DNA of 64,000 nucleotides, taken from the NCBI GenBank assembly GCA_034509755.1, contig CM067549.1, forward strand, positions 44,157,305 to 44,221,304. Direction: 5' to 3'. The position numbers and the translations under genes are program-made. This DNA is from Anisodus tanguticus (lineage: Eukaryota; Streptophyta; Magnoliopsida; Solanales; Solanaceae). The number at the start of each line of letters is the position of its first letter. Position 1 is the first letter of the stretch. Of the stretch, positions 1-12,154 are shown piece by piece. The notes under the pieces are model-generated. The model had not been told where the DNA came from. It was given only the letters and a program-made list of their open reading frames with translations, and made no database searches.

Positions 1-450
1 GGCATTTACTAACGTCCAATTGTTTCTGTTTCAGACTATGATATGTTTCTGCTATGTTATTTCTTATGTATGACATACTCAGTACAGCAGTCGTACTGAC
101 GTCCCTTTTGTCGGAGGACGCTGTGTTTTATGCCCGCAGGTTCATATTGAAAGGGTGACGGTTCACACTGGTAGGTTGTTGGTTCAGCTGGTGTCCAGAG
201 CACTCTATTTGTTTCGGAGTCGCGATTTGGTCGTGGTATGTTCTTCTCTGTAGAGGCTTGTAGATAAGTGTCATGTGGTTAGTTGTCATGTACGGCCTTG
301 TCGGCCTTGGTATACAACGGATAGGTTGGAACTCTAGTTGATCTATCACGGCTCAGCCCGTGTTTAAATATGATAAATGGTGGAGTATAGATGTGGTGCC
401 GGCAGGTAGGGTTCGGGTGCCCGTCACGGCTCTCCGATTTGGATCGTGAC
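1..450 (+). mobile_element. Gypsy-type LTR, 3' part (truncated by window edge)
   Basis: The stretch resembles the 3' third of the long LTRs at 45,547-53,992: both contain a block reading roughly 'actcagt..ca' then 'tactgacgtccctttt', followed by a GT-rich tail. It ends near 450 in 'gatcgtgaca', a typical Solanaceae Gypsy LTR end. No primer-binding site or coding region follows, so it is a solo LTR or the 3' LTR of an element to the left. The short open frame on the minus strand is not a gene. Confidence 0.6.
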
Positions 451-1263
451 ACCTAAATAGTCACCCAAGTATTGGGAAGATTCCAATAGTCACTTTTGAA
501 TTTTATTTTCCTATAAAGTCATTCAACTATAGCTTTATGCCATCAAAAATACTACTGCTACTGCTACTTATAAGAAAGGCCTTTTTTATTCTCACTAAAT
601 TTCTCATAGGCATGTCATGTCATATTAGTTGCTTATTTTCATGCCATGTAGATTTAAGTCCTAAATCGTTTTAAAATGAAGTCTTATTTTCTTAAGGTAA
701 AGCTTAAGATAACGAGCATGACATGTGATATGATATTCTCTAATGCAATTTTCAGTGCAGTTACTAATTAATTTTAGTATAGAAAATAAAGTTTCTTATT
801 AATTTTGAGAGTGAACATTTATATCCGTACTAATGAAACAATTCAAGTCCCACAATTTTAAATGTGTCTATTCCTTCAACACCTTTCCGTGGAAAAAGGA
901 GGAAAATAGCTTATTTCGCATCAATCTAAGCGCGCTTATTCCAACTAAGTGATCCATTAGCGAAAAGGTCTTCCTTCTTCTTGCTTGAAGCTCGGTCAAA
1001 GAAGCATTCTATTCCGAAAAGGCGTAGGGGCTAGGCTAACCCTCCCTCAAAGCCATGAAGTCTCAGAGCTCTTATTCCAAGAACTGGTGATTTTCCCTTA
1101 ACTGCAGATTCAATAGCATCGATTATGAACTCAAAAACAACAGTAAAGAGAGCATTATCTACTCAGACTGTCACCAGCTTGACAAGCAACCCTTCCTCTT
1201 GATTTGAGGTGCGAAGAGAAAGATTTCTTTTTTATGACTTTCATTTATCGATCTCAGCCCTTA
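451..1263. other. AT-rich intergenic DNA, no gene seen
   Basis: I see no coding frame, RNA gene or element boundary. A slightly GC-richer patch at about 960-1,090 is not recognised. Confidence 0.5.
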
Positions 1264-1503
1264 CTCCCTCCGTCCCAATTTATTTGCCACGGTAAATTTC
1301 GAGAGTCAATCAAGCTTTTTCCACCAAAATTTCTGTCTTTTAAATATTTTAAGTTGTTAATTATTTTAATTTATAACCTTTTTACATAGTTTTCAAATAT
1401 ACAAATTTTATTTCAAAAAATTTAAAGCTTCTATGTCCGAATTCACGATCAAAATTTAGAAGTTTAAATTTCAACTCTATCACATTAAATGGGACAGAGG
1501 GAG
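1264..1503. mobile_element. Stowaway-like MITE
   Basis: The ends form inverted repeats: CTCCCTCCGTCCCA at the left and TGGGACAGAGGGAG at the right. They are flanked by TA at 1,262-1,263 and 1,504-1,505. At 240 bp, AT-rich, with CTCCCTCCGT termini and a TA target duplication, it fits the Tc1/mariner-derived Stowaway class. It lies just downstream of FAS2. Confidence 0.8.
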
Positions 1504-1819
1504 TAACTTTAGTGGAATTTTCTCAATACTTGGTGACCATTTACGGAATTAACTCATAATCTTGAGGAAATTATCCAATTTAACTCTTTACAATTTAAAT
1601 AGAAGAAAATTAACCTGAAAGATAGCTTATGTGAAAATATAAAGATCTCCATAAAACTAAAATAAATTTGTAAAGAGTTACAAAATCAATTTGACCAAAC
1701 TTGTCTAATGTCAAAGGCAACTTTAGATATATATAACAGGAAAAAGCAATTAGCAAATGATTTGGCTGACAATACTACTGGTATACATATGTACATGAAA
1801 AGTTGTCGAACTACCAAAA
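1504..1819 (-). other. FAS2 downstream flank / probable 3' UTR
   Basis: This AT-rich stretch follows the FAS2 stop codon. The 3' UTR probably lies here, but no polyadenylation site can be fixed by eye. Confidence 0.4.
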
Positions 1820-4800
1820 TCAATCAATGGCCATTGGTGTGATCCTTTTTCTGGTAGCCTTTTTAGAAATTTGAGGGGCTGATATTGTTGATTCTTGTTT
1901 CACTACTGTTTTCTCTTCTGCTTTTCCACTATCTATATCCATGCATTTATCACTGCCAATAATTTCTGCAACATTTTCCTCCTGTATCTGCACATTATTT
2001 CTATTATCTCCGGCAATTTCTTTTTCTGCAAACAATTCCATATAGAAAAATATTCAGTCAGGTATGAGGAAGAACACAAAGGAAAAAAACAATAAAAATT
2101 AGTTGGAGGAACACAGCAAACCTGGCCTACAGAAAGTGGATCCTAGTTCCTCATTATCAATTTCTAGCAGAGTGCAGTAACCATCTTGGGAGGATAAAGC
2201 CAGATATTTCCCAGTAGCCGACCTTCATCATCATTTTGATTTAGGCCAAAAGAAAAGGAATTAAACAAATTTCTAGAATGCTTCACGGAAGAGAACGGAG
2301 TGCTGACATCATTTGAAAAAGAATAGGGAAGCTAGGAATACCATGCTATGTCTGTGACAGCAGCATAATGAAGACCAGCTACGATGGCGATTGGTTGAAC
2401 ACTTTCCGTGTCATAGATGTACAAGGAATTCAACGTAGCCACAGCAAAAATAAGACGATAAGGAAGCTTGAAGAATGATGCTGCAGTCATTAAAAAGGAT
2501 TGTGTATCAGAGCATAACATAGTGCAATCAACTCAAAAAGGAATCCAGCAGGAGAACTTACAATTGCTTGATCCTCTCAAGTTAAATGTCATGGGGCAGA
2601 AGCGTACAGCAATTACAGGTTTGTTGGCACCTGGGAGCATTAAAGCTGGCCTGTCAATATCCAACAAAGTTGAGACGTATCGATTGTTGTGAGCTAGAGG
2701 GAATATAATGGATTCGCTCTAATAAAATACAATAGTACCAAAAAGACAGAAGATCCTTGCCTTGAGAGATCTTTCCTAGAGAACACATAAGCAGTGTTTG
2801 CTGGTTCTGAAGCAGGTGTAAACTTGTAAGAACCTGAAATAGCAACACATCTATATTCTCAAACCTTCTACCTTTACTTCGCCAATTCCCTTTTTCTCCA
2901 TCCACCCCAAAAACGTATAAATAATAATAAACAAAAAACGAATACAGGTCAGATGCTTTTAATCTATTGCATTAGCATTATCACATGAAGAAACAGCTAT
3001 GAAGATGTCCAAGTTTCTCTCTCGAAACACTATCTCAAGTACAGTTCTACCTTTCAAAAGCAGTAAATTGCAAGAAATGCAAATGAAGAGTCCCAAGATA
3101 AAGCTTAAATGGGAATTAACACAGATGTCATGTGGAGATTAACCTGACACTGCAAAAATGTCAAGACACAGTCCACATAGAAGGCTATGGGATGATTCTA
3201 ATCTGAAAAATTCAGTGCACTACTTTTATATTTGGAGCGCAGAAAGGTCCTAATGCTGCATTATTGGCTAATTCTGAAAGTAGAGAAATATTGTAGAACT
3301 CATTAGATGAAAAACAAAAACTGTTTGAAACATAGGAATTTTAAGTTTCAAGGTTGTACCTGCAGGCACAAGCAGAAAGGAACCATCAGGAGACCAAGAT
3401 AACCTTCGGAAGAAAGATGGCAGTGTCTCATCAAGAAAGAGATGATTTTTAGTAGACTGCATGAATATGGAAGAGCCAAAGTTATTATGCACGTAACATT
3501 CACTTATAGTGAAGAAGGTATTGAGAAACTGATATGATATTTGACCTTGGACTCATCCGGCATTTGTGGTTCAACCTTCATAATGACATGTTGACACACA
3601 AAATTCAACTTCTCAACTCCTTTTGTTTTAGATGGTTTATTGATGTAAATCCGGCAAGATCTATCTGAACTGAGTGAGGCAGTATACTTGGACAATGGAT
3701 CCCATGCCACACCCTGCACATAGTGCAAATGAGCATCCAATATCTGATGAACAGAACCTGATGAGGGAATTGACAGACTGTCAGTATAAAGTTCATGTAT
3801 CTTGACTAAAAAATCTAGTTAAATCCTCTTTTATTTCTAACCTTTGTTGACATCCCATATGATGCATGAGTTATCAACAGAACCAGAAATCAAAAAAGAA
3901 CTATCAGCAGACCACTGCAAGTCCAATACATCCTTACGGTGAAATCTGAGAAAAGTAAACTCATGAATACTAGTATCAGATGAAAAATAATTCCATTAAA
4001 GCAATGATTATGCTCCTTTTGTGACTTAAAGGCAATAGGTGAAATATCTTATCCATGACCATCACAGTCTGAAAGCACTTTCTTGCAGTAATATTAAGCT
4101 GGAAAGTTATGACCAACAAACATTCGAAAAGTCTGTTTAATATGGGTTATTAGATTATTATGGATTATTTATATTGTGATTATTTATTATTTGGAGTAGA
4201 GGTTAACAAAAGTTGACTATATATATTTTTTGTATAACCCTGGTGTCTAGGCCAGCTTGCGTGCACTTCGACTAATTCCACGGAATAACTGCCACCTCCC
4301 ACTAGCAACAGGTATCAGGTAACTCTGTCCACAAGAAAGTCACCCCTATCTCTAAAGGGGCTTATGCACTCCACGACTTTCTTATGTTATGGGGTCTCGA
4401 AGACTGAATTTAGCTGCCAACCCTAGTCAGCACTAGAACAGATGGAAAAAAATCACCTAGTGTTTTTGTCTCTGCTGGGAATTTAACCTGAGACCTCATG
4501 GTGCTCAACCCACTTCATTGACCGCTAGGCCACACTACTATATATACAATAACATTCTTGTTAAATGTTGATTAACACATAAAACTGTTTTTCCCTGCAA
4601 AATAAGTGATTATTATACAGATGCTGGCATATTGCAACATTCTGCTAAAACCAAAATATAATCCAAACAAACAGATACTTAGAATATGATCTATGTTAAT
4701 TTACTTTATTTTATTAAAAAGATGAAAGAATATAACCAACGTTACTTTCTTAGAATAATAAATGCTACTTGTATCACACTTCAACTGTTTAAAGTGGTAA

Positions 4801-7800
4801 TATCATATAATCCCGAAAGCAAAGCCCTCTTCCACCACCTGCATCCACTAAACCAAGGCCTACAAAAATGCCAATTATAACTATTTCTTTCTTCCAACAT
4901 CAGATCTATTTATTTGACAAGCAAAAAAGGATAAAGATCACAATCAGAAATGCAGGACAAGAACCAAACAGCATGTTCCAATAATTCTCTGGCTAAACCA
5001 TTAGCGCGACTCTATAGCTATCCTAAGAGTGCTTAGTAATTCATAATGGGAATCGGACCAAATGAAAGGCTTACGATAACGTCTTTAGGACTTTCCATGT
5101 TTTGCTGTCATCTGAAGAATGTAGCTTCCAAATGATGAGCTCACCACCTACATCAGGAGTAGTTACACTTCAAAATACAAAGATACATGTAGATAAATAA
5201 AAAGTGGAAGTGTAGAACTTGTTGAATTATTTGATCCAGACTAAATTGAGAGATTTATAGGGACAAGTCTATACCATCTGCACCAGAGGCCAAATGCTCT
5301 CCTGCATATTACAAGAAAATGGTAATTCAGTTTGCTGGCTGACTAGATAGGTACAAGTATATTATCTAACAGTTTAAGAATCAGATGGAGGCATGCATTA
5401 GAAGGTCAGCTATACTAAAAAGTTTTGATAACTGAAAAGGTTGCTAAAAATGAAGTAGCGACAGTTACAGCCAGCAGAAACGTTAACATTTCCAATGTAT
5501 TGATCAACCCAGAGAAGTAAGAGAGGTTTGTAAGATGATATAGACTTAGAAGTCAAAACTCAAAAGATTGTCAATGTGACTCTCCATCACGTTGTGCTTC
5601 AGATATGTTGAATCAAATGTTGCAAATACTTGCACAAACATCGTCATCTGTTGTTTCGTTTAGTATAGTAAGAGCAACCTTCTCTACATAGTCAAAGGTA
5701 ATTGATGATTTTTGTGAACTTCATTGCAACTCAATATATATCAAATTTGAGTATAAAAGAAGTTCCCCACTTCACTCTATATTTCCAGTTCTTAGATCAA
5801 CAAGTGCTCAAATACATATCCAGCAAAAGGATTCAGACTGCAGGAATTTCATAACCTAAAGCAATATCCCCAGAAATCACTCAATCTAACAGAATATCTA
5901 CGACTGATATCCAACTTTCCATTATTAATATAGGCCACCAGGAAAAAAGTATGTCTCACGGCAATTATTAGTTCAAGAAATTGGCCAACAGGCCATCAGT
6001 TTCTGAAACTAAAAGGCGTGAACGCCTACAAGTCTTTTTCAAACAAGGTAATATTTGAAAGGAAAAAAGGAAGAACCAAGTTCACAGCTAATTGCAACTT
6101 AAGTAGAGTCAGCAATAACTATATCCAATGCTGACCCTCTCAAAAACCAATATCACATTTTGCTTCACAGAGGTATACAGAAACAGACAGAAGAAAGTCA
6201 GGTCATTCAAACAACCATACTCATAAATTGGACAAACAACCTACAGCTTCAGAGGAATATAAGCATGTATGGATTATTGCCTTGTAAAATTAATGCTTTA
6301 TCAATAAAGGGGGCTCTATGCGCGGGATCCGGAGAAGGGCCGGACCACAAGGGTATATTGTACGCAGGACCTTGCATTTCTGCAAGAGGCCGTTTACACG
6401 GCTTGAACCCATGACCTCCTGGTCACATGGAGGCAACTTTACCAATTACTCCAGGGCTCCCCTTCTAATGCTTTAATCAATGTGAAATTAAAAAAAATAG
6501 CTACCAGAACTTTTTAACAAAGCAAGATGAACAACTTTACCTGAAGGGGAGAACCGAAGCACATTTACAGCACCACTATGGTAAGAAAGGCTAGACTGGT
6601 ATGAAACTGAAGGTGATTTCTTCTCATTTTCTCCAGAATCAATCACCCACATCTGTTGAAAATTTTTGAACCCGATACTATCATATTTCATACCAAGCAT
6701 AAAATAGTAAATATGAAAGTCCTTTAAATATCAGCCAACTTTGAAACTAGTGGTTAATATGTCAACATGCAAGTGTAATTTAAAATTCCATCATACACAT
6801 GACTTTGCAATCTGAAGCAAAAGAATTCACATTCATCAAGCCAGAGTCACTTCAGAATGAAGCTGCAGTAAACAAGTTCAAGTAATTGGTAACACTTCAG
6901 ACACTAATACCATCTATATTAGATGTGAATTATTCTGTTGATTTTGAAGAACCAGTCACTCCAAACTGATGTTTTTGTTGGGGGAGTTACTTGATATCTT
7001 TAGACCCCTACTGTGATATGGTTGATGATGCTTATGGTGCCTTTGGAATTAAGGAATGTGGAATGCAGTACTGATTTTTTGTGCTCACCACAAGCACATG
7101 AGCAAACCAGGAGATAAAAGTATGCTTCACTAGGGGCTTTCTTGGGCGAGCAGGAAACTGCAAGAGGCAGTGAAAGTTATTGAACAAGTGTCAATGAAAC
7201 AAACAGAACTAGTGTGGGATAACCATATTGACTAGCTGCAGAATTGGAGACAATAATTTGGCAGCTTATGTGGGTGATAAGGCTTATTAGTTAGGAACTA
7301 TTAGCCTAGACTTACATGTGACACTATCAATAGCTAATGCTGACGATGATAAATATCAAGAAGCTACAAACCTAGGAAAATGCTTAGAGACAAAAATGTA
7401 AAGGTCCTACATTTCACAGCTAAAACAGGACAGGAGGAAAGGTGACAAATCTAAATGTAGCATACTCAGTGGGCATGCACTTGCTGCAAAAACAGAAAGA
7501 TAGCTGGACATCTCTTCATTTAGGAAGAGTGCAATTTTTATTTTTAGAGCTTGGCAATTTGCACTTGAATAGCTGATGGAATTATCACTCCTGTTTTATC
7601 TTTCAACTTCTGGTGGCATAAAGATGGACCAATAGTAATGATGTAGTAAGGGCAGTCGCTACCATCCTTTTAGTTTAGATTATTTAGTTTGCATTATATC
7701 CTTTATTTTTACTTTTGTATAACATTAGCTTGAGATAAGCTTCAAATAAAGCATTGTGGCTACTGAGGATTCATATAGATGACCCCAACTTGTTTGGGTT

Positions 7801-9257
7801 TGAGGCATAGTATTGTTGGTTTAGTCTGCATTATGTAATAAACATATCTGGTTGGACGCTTGCTTCAGTTATGATGATTTGGTTCCTTTTATAAAGAGTT
7901 AAGGGAAACTATGGATCAAATCTGCAGCTACAAATGAAAAGCTCATCAAAAGTAGCATATCCACACTGTGTTCTGTTGTTCCTCCTCTCAGCCATTATGG
8001 ATTAATTCAACAAAGTTGGGGTTTTTTGGGTCAGTGGTAAGGGGATCATGAAACTCCCTGAGGAGAAACATTTTAGTTGCTTGGTTAACTGGATGGTAAA
8101 TCTGGTCTGTTAAAGAATACTCTAAAATTCATAACAAGTTCTGTAATTCTACCAAGGTGGGGACTCATCGAAATGATGAATCCTCAATTGGTAAGAATAT
8201 CACGTGCTGAGAATGTGTTATCATATGTGTATACCCAATTTTTATATTGTCCTGCAAAGAAGATGAATCTAAAATCTGCAGCTAAAGTGCCAACCCTTGG
8301 TTACCTTTCTGGGCCAATTAATGCACTTCCATTTTTCAATATTATTTTTTAAAATGAGTGAATTCTGTACGACATTGGAGATAAGAAGCAACAAGTAATA
8401 CGGCATGAATGAATGTGTGTCCACATCATGACTTGCTTCGCGATATCCTAAAAGAAAAGGAAATGTGATACCGTTCTCCCTAATTTAGCTCTCTTCATTG
8501 TTTCCTTTCTTTTTTCTATCTCATTCCCTCTTTCCTTCTCTTCCGCCTTCTTTTCTGAACTTCCCCTCTTTGTTTCTTAATCTCCCTTTAGGGTGTGTTT
8601 GGTATGGAGAAAAACAATTTCCAGAAAATATTTTGCCATGTTCACTTGGTCAAGATGTTTTGCAAACCATTTCTCTAGGAAAACAAGTTCCTTAAAATGA
8701 GGAAAATGACTTTCCTAGCGGAAGTAGGGAAAACAAGTTCCATAAATGACATTTCAAGTTCATTGTCTCCTCCTCACCCACCCAACGCACCCAACCCCAA
8801 ATCCTTGATCATCCCACCCCCGAACCCCACTCCCCACCCATCTCACCCCTGTAGTGTTTTGCTAGATTACATATAAATGTTCTAGGGATAAAATTTTCTT
8901 GCTTACTTACGGAACACTAGAAAATAAGTAACAAACCTACGTGTTTTCCAAGAAAACATTTTCCTTCGTAGCCAACCCACCCTTAATGTGTTTTCATTTC
9001 CTTTGAATCTGCAAGGTTTATGTAGCTCGTATATTAAACTATCTTAAAAACGCATTATCTAATTGACAAAAACTAAAATTCAAACTATTAATTAATTAAT
9101 AAATAGTGAAATCTGACATTTTTCAACGAACGAACTAAAATAATTTAAATCAAATCCACTACGAGCATAATCGAAGCATGGGTGGCTCGACTATAAGGCC
9201 AGTAAAGCAATCGCTTGGGGCCCACTTTTTGGGGGGGGCCATTTTTCCTAAAAGTTG

Positions 9258-9296
<39 letters not shown>

Positions 9297-10162
9297 TATA
9301 AAAGAAAATTGTGTGTACTGTTAAATTTGAAGATTTTTTTCGGAGAGAGAGTACAATAACTTTTTACATTTTAATGTGGTGATCCTTGCAATAATTGAGA
9401 ATGGAATAACTTTGTTTGTTAATTGGATAGTTATTTTATTATCTTATTTATATCGTAAAAATTGATATGGTCCCAATTATTATTCATATATTTACCTTTT
9501 TCATTCTCTCTTTTACTATTCTTATTCTCAACATTGAAAAGTCTCTCAAACGACAATTTACTCCGGCTTACAAGTTACAAACAAAAAGACTTGATTCTTT
9601 TCAAATACATATATTGCTTACAGAATAATGTTAATAGTTTCTATAATTGTTGACTCAACTCTAAGATGTTTTCAGAAATCAAAATTGATAAAATATACAG
9701 AATAATGTTAATAGTTTCTATAATTGTTGACTCAACTCTAAGATGTTTTCAGAAATCAAAATTGATAAAATATTACTTAGATAAACAATGTCTCAATAGG
9801 GATTGAATGGATTAGTTATATTATCAATTGAAAAGAATTTGTTAACAAATTTATTATATAAAATAGTAATTAATGATGCGCATCTAAAAAAGCTAGAAAA
9901 ATAGGATGTAAACAAAAATGTATATGACGACCTTTAAAAAAAATTAGGGCATATCTATGAAGTTTGGCTTTAGGCCACAATCTTGTTGAGACGGCCCTGA
10001 ATCGAAGCATGCAAGACAAAATTGAGTAGGGTGAAGTAGTAATTTCACCTTGATGTCATAGTCGGCACCACCAGTAGCAAGAACTCCGGTAAGGTGGTGA
10101 ATATCAAGACTCAAAACGGGCTTCGTGTCGTGCCAATTGATCTGAACTGCACCACCCTTCAT
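1820..10162 (-). CDS. FAS2: Chromatin assembly factor 1 WD40 subunit FAS2 (CAF-1 p60 / CHAF1B orthologue)
   Basis: FAS2 is the middle subunit of the CAF-1 histone chaperone, which deposits H3-H4 onto newly replicated DNA in the nucleus. The CDS joins 12 exons read right to left: 10162-10049, 6652-6541, 5301-5275, 5147-5075, 3945-3842, 3757-3546, 3456-3360, 2833-2761, 2650-2562, 2480-2342, 2222-2122 and 2025-1820. Phases agree throughout and total 1,347 nt (448 aa). The start MKGGAVQINWHDTKP and blocks such as HYVQGVAWDP, DETLPSFFRRLSWSPDGSFL and GLHYAAVTDIAW match plant FAS2. WD-repeat ends are visible as GGELIIW and CIIWD. The last exon is acidic and ends in KRITPMAID, a conserved CAF-1 tail. 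The protein is somewhat shorter than I recall for Arabidopsis FAS2, mainly in that tail. Introns hold several transposable elements but no exon is damaged. UTRs are not determined. Confidence 0.95.
2651..2760 (-). other. FAS2 intron 8, GC-AG splice type
   Basis: Exon 8 must end ...TCAAG and exon 9 start GCCAGC to keep the conserved reading SRPAL. The intron then begins GCAAGG and ends CAG, a GC-AG intron. No GT donor restores the frame at this junction. Confidence 0.85.
4226..4536 (-). mobile_element. tRNA-derived SINE with LINE-like 3' tail, in FAS2 intron 4
   Basis: On the minus strand it starts GTGTGGCCTAGCGGTCAATG, with an A-box-like segment and a B-box-like GGTTAAATTCC. It ends in a 'ggttatacaaaaaa' tail of the kind shared with RTE LINEs in Solanaceae. 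The 10-bp direct repeat ACTATATATA flanks it at 4,216-4,225 and 4,537-4,546. This is a common Solanaceae SINE type. Confidence 0.8.
6301..6465 (-). mobile_element. Au-type SINE in FAS2 intron 2
   Basis: Read on the minus strand it begins AAGGGGAGCCCTGGAGTAAT and has a B-box-like GGTTCAAGCC. It continues through the Au hallmark segments GCAGAAATGCAAGG and GTGGTCCGGCCCTTCTCC to CGCGCATAGAG. The 3' end is shorter than the usual Au end. A perfect 10-bp direct repeat TAATGCTTTA flanks it at 6,291-6,300 and 6,466-6,475. Confidence 0.9.
7690..7830 (+). repeat. Probable LINE/SINE 3'-tail fragment in FAS2 intron 1
   Basis: The segment 'gaccccaacttgtttgggt' followed by 'ttgaggcatagt' and GTTG-rich sequence is the familiar 3' end of Solanaceae RTE LINEs and the SINEs that share their tails. 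Its 5' limit is uncertain. Confidence 0.45.
8589..8985. mobile_element. TIR MITE in FAS2 intron 1
   Basis: The left end reads TAGGGTGTGTTTGGTATGGA. The right end, inverted, reads TAAGGGTGGGTTGGCTACGA, followed in both by GAAAA-rich sequence. This is a common Solanaceae TIR repeat. I did not find a clear target duplication, and there is no coding capacity. Confidence 0.6.
9181..9999. mobile_element. TIR-like non-autonomous insertion in FAS2 intron 1
   Basis: A 12-bp direct repeat AATCGAAGCATG flanks this 819-bp block at 9,169-9,180 and 10,000-10,011. The ends are imperfect inverted repeats, both carrying a GGCC..AAAGC core (GGCCAGTAAAGC left; GGCCTAAAGC right, inverted). It is AT-rich, with an AT microsatellite at about 9,263-9,292, and has no coding frame. 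The superfamily is uncertain: hAT would give 8 bp and Mutator 9 bp. It ends only about 50 bp from the exon 1 donor. Confidence 0.65.
9621..9774. repeat. 77-bp direct tandem duplication
   Basis: A block starting 'cagaataatgttaatagttt' at 9,621 recurs nearly identically from 9,698. The duplication lies inside the insertion at 9,181-9,999. Confidence 0.9.
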
Positions 10163-10268
10163 TTCTTCTAGTACCTTCCAGATCTTTTTTCCACAATTTT
10201 AGTTGTATTTAATTTTGGGATTTTGAAGAAAGTAGGGTTTAGAGAAATAGTGAGTGATTTTGTTTTGT

Positions 10269-10287
10269 GGGGGGGGGGGGGGGGGGG
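10269..10287. repeat. Homopolymer G tract upstream of FAS2
   Basis: A run of about 19 G (C on the FAS2 strand) lies 107-125 bp upstream of the FAS2 ATG, in the presumed 5' UTR or core promoter. Its exact length is prone to sequencing error. Confidence 0.85.
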
Positions 10288-10304
10288 AATTGGGGAACTT
10301 TGGA

Positions 10305-10316
10305 TTTGGCGGGAAA
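10305..10316 (+). promoter_or_regulatory. E2F-binding consensus in the FAS2 promoter
   Basis: TTTGGCGGGAAA is an exact match to the plant E2F consensus TTTSSCGSGAAA. It lies 143 bp upstream of the FAS2 start codon. CAF-1 genes are S-phase genes known as E2F targets, so the position fits G1/S control. Binding itself is inferred. Confidence 0.8.
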
Positions 10317-10401
10317 TTGACCCGAATGGGCGCCTTTATTATTTCGTATTCTTTTTTTAAAAAAGAGTCATAGCAGCTTTAGTCCTTCATTTATGGATAA
10401 A

Positions 10402-10662
10402 CTACTCTCTTTGTCCCAAAAATATTAATATTTTTCACTTTTCGAGAGTCGAACGAATTATTCTTTTATCGTAATCTTTTTAAATGTCTTTTAAATATTT
10501 TAAATTATTAGTTATGGTGATTTATAGTACTTTTTACATAGTTTTCAAATATGTAAATTTTATTTCAAAAAGTTTAAAAAATTTATATTCTAACAACGGT
10601 CAAAATTAGAAAGTTTGACTTTCAAAAAATAAAAATATCAATATTTTATGTATAGAGGTAGT
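10402..10662. mobile_element. Stowaway-like MITE
   Basis: The left end 'ctactctctttgtcccaaaa' pairs imperfectly with the right end 'tgtatagaggtagtag'. Both ends continue into AATATT-rich inverted sequence. It is short and AT-rich, consistent with a diverged Stowaway copy. Confidence 0.5.
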
Positions 10663-10845
10663 AGTTAGTATATATGCCCAAAAGAATAAATTCAAGTATA
10701 CTCCCCCGTTCACTTGGACTTGTCCACTTTTGATTTTGCACGACCCTTAAGATTTAATAATACGATCAGGAAAAAACATGAAAAAAATCATTTGTCTTTC
10801 TCTTGATTTGTTGAAGTAGACAGGTAAAAGTAAAGATTAGTTGAA

Positions 10846-11109
10846 TACTTTGTCCATTCCAAAATAAATAAATGTTAGTGTGACACACCCCTTAAAAAAG
10901 TTACTTTGAAAATATTAATTAAAGAGTAATTTGTCATTATTACCCTTTTGCTTATTTCCAAATTTTCTTACAGCTAGAGATAGTTATTAAAGATATGGGT
11001 AATTTTAAAAAAACATTAAGTGATACATCTTTGAATTTTGAAAAATTCATTCATTTTGGATCACAAAAAAAATGTCAGAAATTCATTTATATTGAAAAGG
11101 AGAGAGTAT
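10846..11109. mobile_element. Stowaway-like MITE
   Basis: The left end 'actttgtccattccaaaata' and the right end 'ttgaaaaggagagagt' are imperfect inverted repeats bordered by TA. It lacks coding capacity. It lies next to 10,402-10,662 but is a separate unit. Confidence 0.55.
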
Positions 11110-12143
11110 AAATATCATATTTTTTAAAATCCATTACTAATTAATATATTTGTAACTTTTCATGATTTTTCTAACATCATATATAAAAAAAATGGTTGTT
11201 CACAAAGTTAGTTTTCCTTGCTCTCTTCCTTTTGTTTGGTATGGTAAGGCTTTTCTTTCCGTTTTGTGTTTTAACTGTGACTCTTGAAATTTTTACTGCA
11301 CAGATTGCTTTCGAACTAAGAAAATGAAAGCAAATTTACTTTGTAAATGGGAGAAAAAAATATGATAAAAGGGGTAAGAAAAAGCATTTGCTATATGTAT
11401 AGGAAGAAGCCAACAGGTGCAAATTTTGTTTTCAACGAAGAGGTGCAACTGAAATTTTAAGTACAAACTGAAAAGGAAGTGACTTTTGGAATTTTTATTT
11501 TATTTATTTAGAGCACTTAAATAAGATGGTAAATTGCTGAATTCATATAAATGCTGGCTTTTGACATGTGTCACGGGCTATGTCCGTTCTTTATATATAT
11601 TTATAGATATATATAGATTTTTATTTTAGTATTTGTGATATTTGACTAAGCGCAATAGACCTTTAATTAATTGAATTATGCACTTTTGAATCTTTTGCTT
11701 TTGAATATTCATAAATTTATCATAATTATTAAATGTTTCACCACTTAATTACTCATATTTTATATGTTACATTTGTAATGTTATTTTAAATTTGACGATA
11801 ATATAGTTCTAGTAATAGTTAAATATAACATATTTTCTACTTGAAGGAACCAAAAATATATAACTTAAGTAGTTGAATGTTAAATATGTTAAGCCACATT
11901 TCACAAAGACCAAAAGCATAATTTACCTATAATTTAGGGACCAAATATACTATTGTCCTTTTTCTTGAAAAAATATCTCTTATTTCAATTTTTGTGACAG
12001 ATTAAACCGAGCATAGTAAAGTTAAAATAGGCGGGGATGGATTCAACTGAATCTACTATTATTCGTTTGAGTAATGCATATATATGTATGTAATTCTAAA
12101 ATTTATATTGTGATATTTATAAATGTGAATCTTTTGCACAATA
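11110..12143. other. AT-rich intergenic DNA, no gene seen
   Basis: No reading frame, RNA gene or repeat boundary could be supported in this stretch. Confidence 0.5.
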
Positions 12144-12154
12144 GGCGTGTGTTA

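Noticed and set aside
960..1090. Possible organelle-derived DNA
   Set aside because: Composition differs slightly from the neighbours but I could not match it to any plastid or mitochondrial gene.
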